A stretch of 27,177 nucleotides of DNA, from NCBI GenBank assembly GCA_037176905.1, contig JBBBWG010004324.1, positions 2,705 through 29,881 on the forward strand, read 5' to 3'. The notes beneath the pieces were generated by a model. It did not search any database. It had not been told where the DNA came from and saw nothing but the letters and a program-made list of their open reading frames with translations. The translations under genes and the position numbers were made by a program. The first letter of the stretch is position 1. Each line of letters begins with the position of its first letter. Source of the stretch: Azolla pinnata. Taxonomy: Eukaryota; Streptophyta; Polypodiopsida; Salviniales; Salviniaceae. Below are positions 22,834-27,177 of this stretch, in pieces.

Positions 22834-23384
22834 AGCCAGCTAGCTCCACAGTCTCTGCTACTTGCTGGAGCTGAAGAGGAGGAAGAAGAAGAGACTTATT
22901 TGGGAATTGGGTCTCTAGTTATGAAATATTACAAAACTGGTCCAAACAAAGGAGCAACTTCTTCATGATTTGCGATCTCGATCCGAAGCAAAACATTCGG
23001 AGCGCCCGAACCCAAAAACCAGATCGATTCGGTGACGTTGGGAACCGGAGCAATTCCAAATCCGAAGCTTGTGATGATGATGATGATGATGATAGCCATG
23101 CCAAGAAACCATGGCTAAATCTTGTCGGTTTCAGCTCCACACCTGTACCTTGGCTATGGTGGGCTCCTTTTGCTTCACATATTCTTTGCATTTGTATGGA
23201 TCAGGAGGAGGAAGAGGATGATGACAGAGCCTCTTTTCTCTTTTTCCCCCGCAGGTCAGAGCTTGGATCCCAGACAACCCATTTGTCAAAGAAAGACAGC
23301 TGAGCAAGAAGAAAGAAAGGAGGAGGGAGAGGAAGAGCAAGAAGGAGGAGAAGCAGCAGCAGCAGCTAACAGTGGCATTCCAGA
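22834..23384. promoter_or_regulatory. Divergent intergenic / candidate bidirectional promoter
   Basis: 551 bp separate the start codons of the minus-strand methyltransferase and the plus-strand hydrolase, and must hold both 5' leaders and promoters. It contains a GAT run (about seven units, 23072-23093), AG-rich sequence just before the hydrolase start and a CAG run near 23352-23363. An open frame at 22965-23303 is in frame with the hydrolase ATG but ends in a stop before it; it is acidic, low-complexity and at most an upstream ORF. TATA or other core elements are not convincing. Confidence 0.55.
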
Positions 23385-26300
23385 ATGCCTTATTGTAAAA
23401 CTAGTGATTCTGTTTCCATCTACTATGAGACATTTGGGGAAGGCGACACCAAAATACTGCTCATCATGGGTATGTGTGTCCCTTCTCTTCGCCCCCCATT
23501 TCCAAACAAAAATTCAGCTATCTATGATTGTCTTGATGATATATGGTTCTGTTTTTTGCCTATCCCCATTCCTCAGAAAGATCGCTTCCAGTTTTTGTTT
23601 TCGCAGTGGGTCTTTCTTTACTTTTTCCTTGCCTTCCATAAAAAGAGGGAGACTCACCGGTTGGTACCAAGAGAATTTAGGAACAATCCCGATTTGATCA
23701 GAAAAGCACTGCTTCTGGCCATGGTCTAATGGATCTGTGTAAGGAGCATGAAGTAGACTCGAAAATGTCTGGATGATGATAAAATTAGGATGAGCTCGTA
23801 ATTTGTTTGGGGAATATATCCCATTCACACATGCATATGTCCATCCATCCATCCATTCATACATACATATACACTATGATGAACCCAGATAGTCTCAGCT
23901 TAAGTGACTTCTTTGAGATGAGCCCAATTGGTGGGAGCCGCATGGATATGGAGGGTTATGGGAAGCATATTTACTGAATGGATGTACTATCTATGAAACG
24001 CCACATAATATGCAGTTGCAGAGATCATTGAGGGGAAATGTATTAGGGGCAAGCATGCTTTGAAGCAAGAATGGATGGAGCGTTATATATGTCACTCCCA
24101 CATACTTTATCAATTCCCTGGAATTCTATGGCCTCGAGCACTAGGGAAAGTTAGGAAGAAAATAGTTATAGGGATGTCAGTGCATCTACCTATGAGGAAG
24201 TGCTGTGAGAGAGTCTGCTCACATGCGTATCAGGAGTCCCGATACTTAAGAAACACATGCAAAATGACTAGAATTATATCGTTAAGCCTGATATGCTTGT
24301 CATAGGATTTTGTGGCTCTTGAATTCGCAAATGAAACACATGATAGGAGGGAATTGACCTGAGAAAGTTTCTTGACACAACTGGATCTTTAATGGTTGTG
24401 CGTGATAAATTCATAAATTGGTCACTCTTGTATTCCTGGCTCCCATATTGGAATTAAGTGTATTGTTGCATGTTATCCTGAATAATGAAGTGACCATGGT
24501 GACACTTTTGACATGGTTGATATGATTAAGGTACCAAGAGTCCAGTATTGCAATTCACCAAATGCTTCCCATAACGCATAGATGGGAGGATGTAGGAAAA
24601 TTGCTGGATTTTCTTGCTTGGGAGGGGATCATCTGGTAGCTCAACCGTTGGCAATGATTCATTATATCTAATAATATTGTGGAAACAATGTAGGCATGAA
24701 ATGTATTCTCTATGGCATAAGGGTGAAAATTAACTCATTGTAGGGTGTGCTTATCAGTGCATTGAAATTCACTTGGTTGATCTTGGATGGGGTGGCCAAT
24801 TATGGTAAAAGGAACATTTGTCACCACTTAGTGTTGGTGTCTCATTCTTTAAATTTTAAGTTTAATATCAAGGATGTTGTAGGTTAAATTTGTATGCCCA
24901 TATGGTACTCAATTGAAAGTGATGCGTGCAATTGTGACTCCCATGATTTCTTTTACTTATCAAAGTTGCTACTGTGGACAAAAAAGAACACTTGATTAAT
25001 AGGCTTGCCCACTAAAGTATATATTATGAAAGAAAGAGTCAACATTAGACAGAATTGCCTTGGAAAGTATCATATATATACCCAAGCATGCTTAGGGCTA
25101 TAAGCCAACTCGCTTTAAAAGAATGTATGGCTGGTTGAAGATTAATCCTTTTGAAAATACATCTGTGCCAGCACACACCCCATTGTAGAAATAACATAGA
25201 AAAGGTTGGGTACACAAATATAGAGGAATGTATGGTTGCTCAAAGATTGAGCCTCTGAAAAGATGTGTAGGAACTCCTAACCTTGGTTAGGTATGTATCA
25301 TGGAAAAACAAGGACTGCAGTTTCATGGTTGCATATTGCTGAGAGTGTGTTATTACAACAAAATTTAAGATTGGTGAAGTGCCAAAAACCAAGGGAGCTC
25401 AAGCAATAAAATAAAACTCTGATAGGGGAGCACATGTCCCATGGCTCGAGTGTTTGGTTGTAATATACATATTTTTTTATCTCTACACCACTCATATAGT
25501 AAATCTTGGCTTCGTAGCTGTGCAAAGAGGTCATGCAAGCAAATCATGGCCATTATGACAATACCTACTAGGTTCCATAAACCTATTTTGGCAGCCCTAT
25601 CTTAGAATTGGCCGTAGGAAAGTGCTGGATGTTTGGTTGGTTGTTCAATAGTACAGATTTGATCGTTTTGGTGTATATCATTTCTGTGCATGATAAGTTG
25701 CTAGAGGTTAAAGCTTGCTAGTGGTGAAGATATTAAAGTTGTAAGCATACGCAAAAAAAATAAGATTTTATAGAGATATGATAGCAATGCTAGTTATAGT
25801 GTCTGATATGCATTTTTGCTAATTCCCATCATTTTCTTGTATATTTATAGGGTTTGCATCAACCCTGGAAGCATGGAATCCTCAAATTAGAGAGCTAGCC
25901 ATTTTGAATAAAGAGTACGAGGATGAACACGGAGACCAAAATTTAGATGAATCTTCTGCAGCAAACAATGATGACATTATGTCTTTTTCAGGAATACAAA
26001 TCTGTGCATTCGATAATCGTGGTGTAGGGAAGAGCTCAGCTCCCCAAAGCAAGTCTGAGTACACGTAAACTTTCTCTATTGTGTCCATCTATCTACTATT
26101 TTGATAACGTTCTTTACTTATTCAGGACCTTATCACTCACTCTTTCCAAATGGCTACTTTATTGAATCATATCTTTTTGGTGGAATTTATCAAAATACCT
26201 CTCGAAATCTACAATTCTACCCCATTCCTGAAATTGTAAACTAGAAGGGAAAATTGTAATTGTAACCTAGGACCCTTCTGAAAAGTTTCTAGAATGCCTC

Positions 26301-26938
26301 TATCAAGTACTAAATTGACTACATCAGGTGGGTTTTTTGGACAGTGTTGGATGCTTAAGAGGATTCTTGTAAATATCCTGTGTTCTCTTTGCCAATTTGA
26401 TAATTTAACCTATTGGCTGGTGTAGGGAAGAGCTCAGCTCCCCAAAGAAAGTCTGAGTGCACGTAAACTTTCTCTGTTGTGTCCATCTATCTACTGTTTT
26501 GATAACGTTCTTTACTTATTCAGGGCCTTATCACTCACTCTTTCCAAATAGGCTACTTGATTGAATCATATCTTTTTGGTGGAATTTATCAAAATACCTC
26601 TCGAAATCTACAATTCTACCCCATTCCTGAAATTGTAAACCAGAAGTGAAATTTTATAATTATAACTTAGGACCCTTCCGAAAAGTTTCTAGAATACCTC
26701 TATCAAGTACTAAATTTACTACATCAGGTGGGGTTTTAGGTCAGTGTTGGATGCTTAAGAAGATTCTTGTAAATATCCAGTGTTCTCTTTGCCAGTTTGA
26801 TAATTTAACCTATTGTTTCTGATGCTTGTACTGGTCTTAAGGTTATAAAATGCAGGACAGAGATAATGGCTAGGGATGGATTGGCTTTGATGGATCATCT
26901 AAATTGGGAAAAGGCACATGTTGTTGGTCATTCTCTAG
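23385..26938 (+). CDS. Alpha/beta hydrolase, 5' part (three exons; continues past the window)
   Basis: Exons are 23385-23469, 25851-26064 and 26856-26938, with GT-AG borders and phases 1, 2 and 1. The fourth exon lies beyond the window or beyond what I can identify. The protein starts MPYCKTSDSVSIYYETFGEG, as in an uncharacterised plant family of alpha/beta hydrolases. It continues with KILLIMG/FASTLEAWNPQI (oxyanion-hole region), an acidic insert, then ICAFDNRGVGKSSAPQSKSE (the conserved strand-4/DNRG motif) and HLNWEKAHVVGHSL(G), the nucleophile elbow with the catalytic serine at residue 126. The Asp and His of the triad would lie in missing downstream exons. The likely reaction is ester or related hydrolysis; the substrate is unknown. 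Intron 1 is unusually long (2381 nt), and intron 2 contains a duplicated piece of exon 2. Confidence 0.85.
23470..25850 (+). other. Long first intron of the hydrolase gene
   Basis: This 2381-nt AT-rich intron has no recognisable gene. It holds a CCAT microsatellite (about 23841-23859) grading into CATA repeats. It also holds two diverged direct copies of a segment beginning GAATGTATGG and continuing with a CAAAGATTGAGCCT-like sequence and GAAAA, at about 25122-25170 and 25224-25270. This may be decayed transposon sequence, but no terminal repeats or coding remnants were identified. Confidence 0.5.
26021..26815. repeat. Tandem direct duplication of about 398 bp spanning an exon-intron border
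   Basis: Copy 1 is 26021-26418 and copy 2 is 26419-26815. Copy 1 begins GGTGTAGGGAAGAGCTCAGC inside exon 2 of the hydrolase and ends in TTTAACCTATTGGCT in intron 2. Copy 2 repeats this head to tail, with roughly 94% identity by eye and small indels. Copy 2 therefore carries 44 nt of exon 2 plus its GTAAAC donor (at 26463). It has no acceptor AG directly before the exon fragment, so it should be spliced out as intron. Confidence 0.93.
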
Positions 26939-27099
26939 GTAATAAGTTTTTGTTCATGTGAATGGCTATGCATTGTTCAGATCATCAGTTCATGCCTCAT
27001 TGTAAATCCGGCTTCACCATGTAGATTATTTCTTAGTTCCCCAGGAGTTTTAAAAAATCTCTTTTTGTTAACCCAGACGACTGAGTTACAGCTGTCTGG

Positions 27100-27177
<78 letters not shown>
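27100..27177. repeat. CT dinucleotide microsatellite at the window edge
   Basis: The last 78 nt are almost pure CT units with one CCC interruption near 27141-27143. It lies in intron 3 of the hydrolase and runs off the window, so its full length is unknown. Confidence 0.95.

Noticed and set aside
22965..23303. 112-codon open frame as an N-terminal extension of the hydrolase
   Set aside because: It is in frame with the ATG at 23385 but ends in a stop at 23303, and the family starts at the MPYC residues; at most an upstream ORF.
1..27177. CRISPR array, prokaryotic operon, viral or toxin genes
   Set aside because: The repeats are telomere-like, microsatellite or local duplications, and all three coding regions are typical plant genes.

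Overview
This is nuclear DNA from a land plant. The evidence is intron-rich genes with GT-AG splice sites, plant-type CCCTAAA telomere-like repeats, and a complete SPIKE1-type DOCK gene, which is the single DOCK family of plants. The species cannot be named from the sequence; a moss or another non-seed plant is only a guess. There are no prokaryotic, viral or CRISPR features. I found no new multi-gene system. The least ordinary material is repeat structure, described in the findings.

Layout, left to right. (1) About 230-1600 is a degenerate tandem satellite of eight units. Each unit joins CCCTAAA-like blocks to a conserved non-telomeric core. (2) 1600-2250 holds a tRNA-like promoter-box pair (possible SINE remnant), four copies of a 13-bp repeat, a CTT microsatellite, a short CCCTAA run and a pyrimidine-rich stretch that looks like the promoter and start of a leader. 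(3) 2244-4596 is probably 5' leader intron(s) and contains a diverged internal duplication. (4) 4599-18567 (+) is the SPIKE1 coding region. I resolved 30 coding exons, all in frame with GT-AG introns, giving 1846 residues. (5) 18568-21222 is the convergent intergenic region with the 3' UTRs. (6) 21223-22833 (-) is a two-exon, N-terminally anchored SAM-dependent methyltransferase of 337 residues. (7) 22834-23384 is a divergent promoter region. (8) From 23385 (+) to beyond the right edge lies an alpha/beta hydrolase; three exons are visible, ending in the GHSL(G) nucleophile elbow. Its first intron is 2.4 kb, and its second intron carries a tandem duplication that copies the end of exon 2. (9) The window ends in a CT microsatellite.

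The three genes do not form a pathway. SPIKE1 is a Rho-of-plants (ROP) exchange factor that controls actin, cell shape and ER exit sites. The methyltransferase and hydrolase are broadly distributed plant enzymes of uncharacterised substrate. They share an upstream region of 551 bp, so shared promoter elements are possible.
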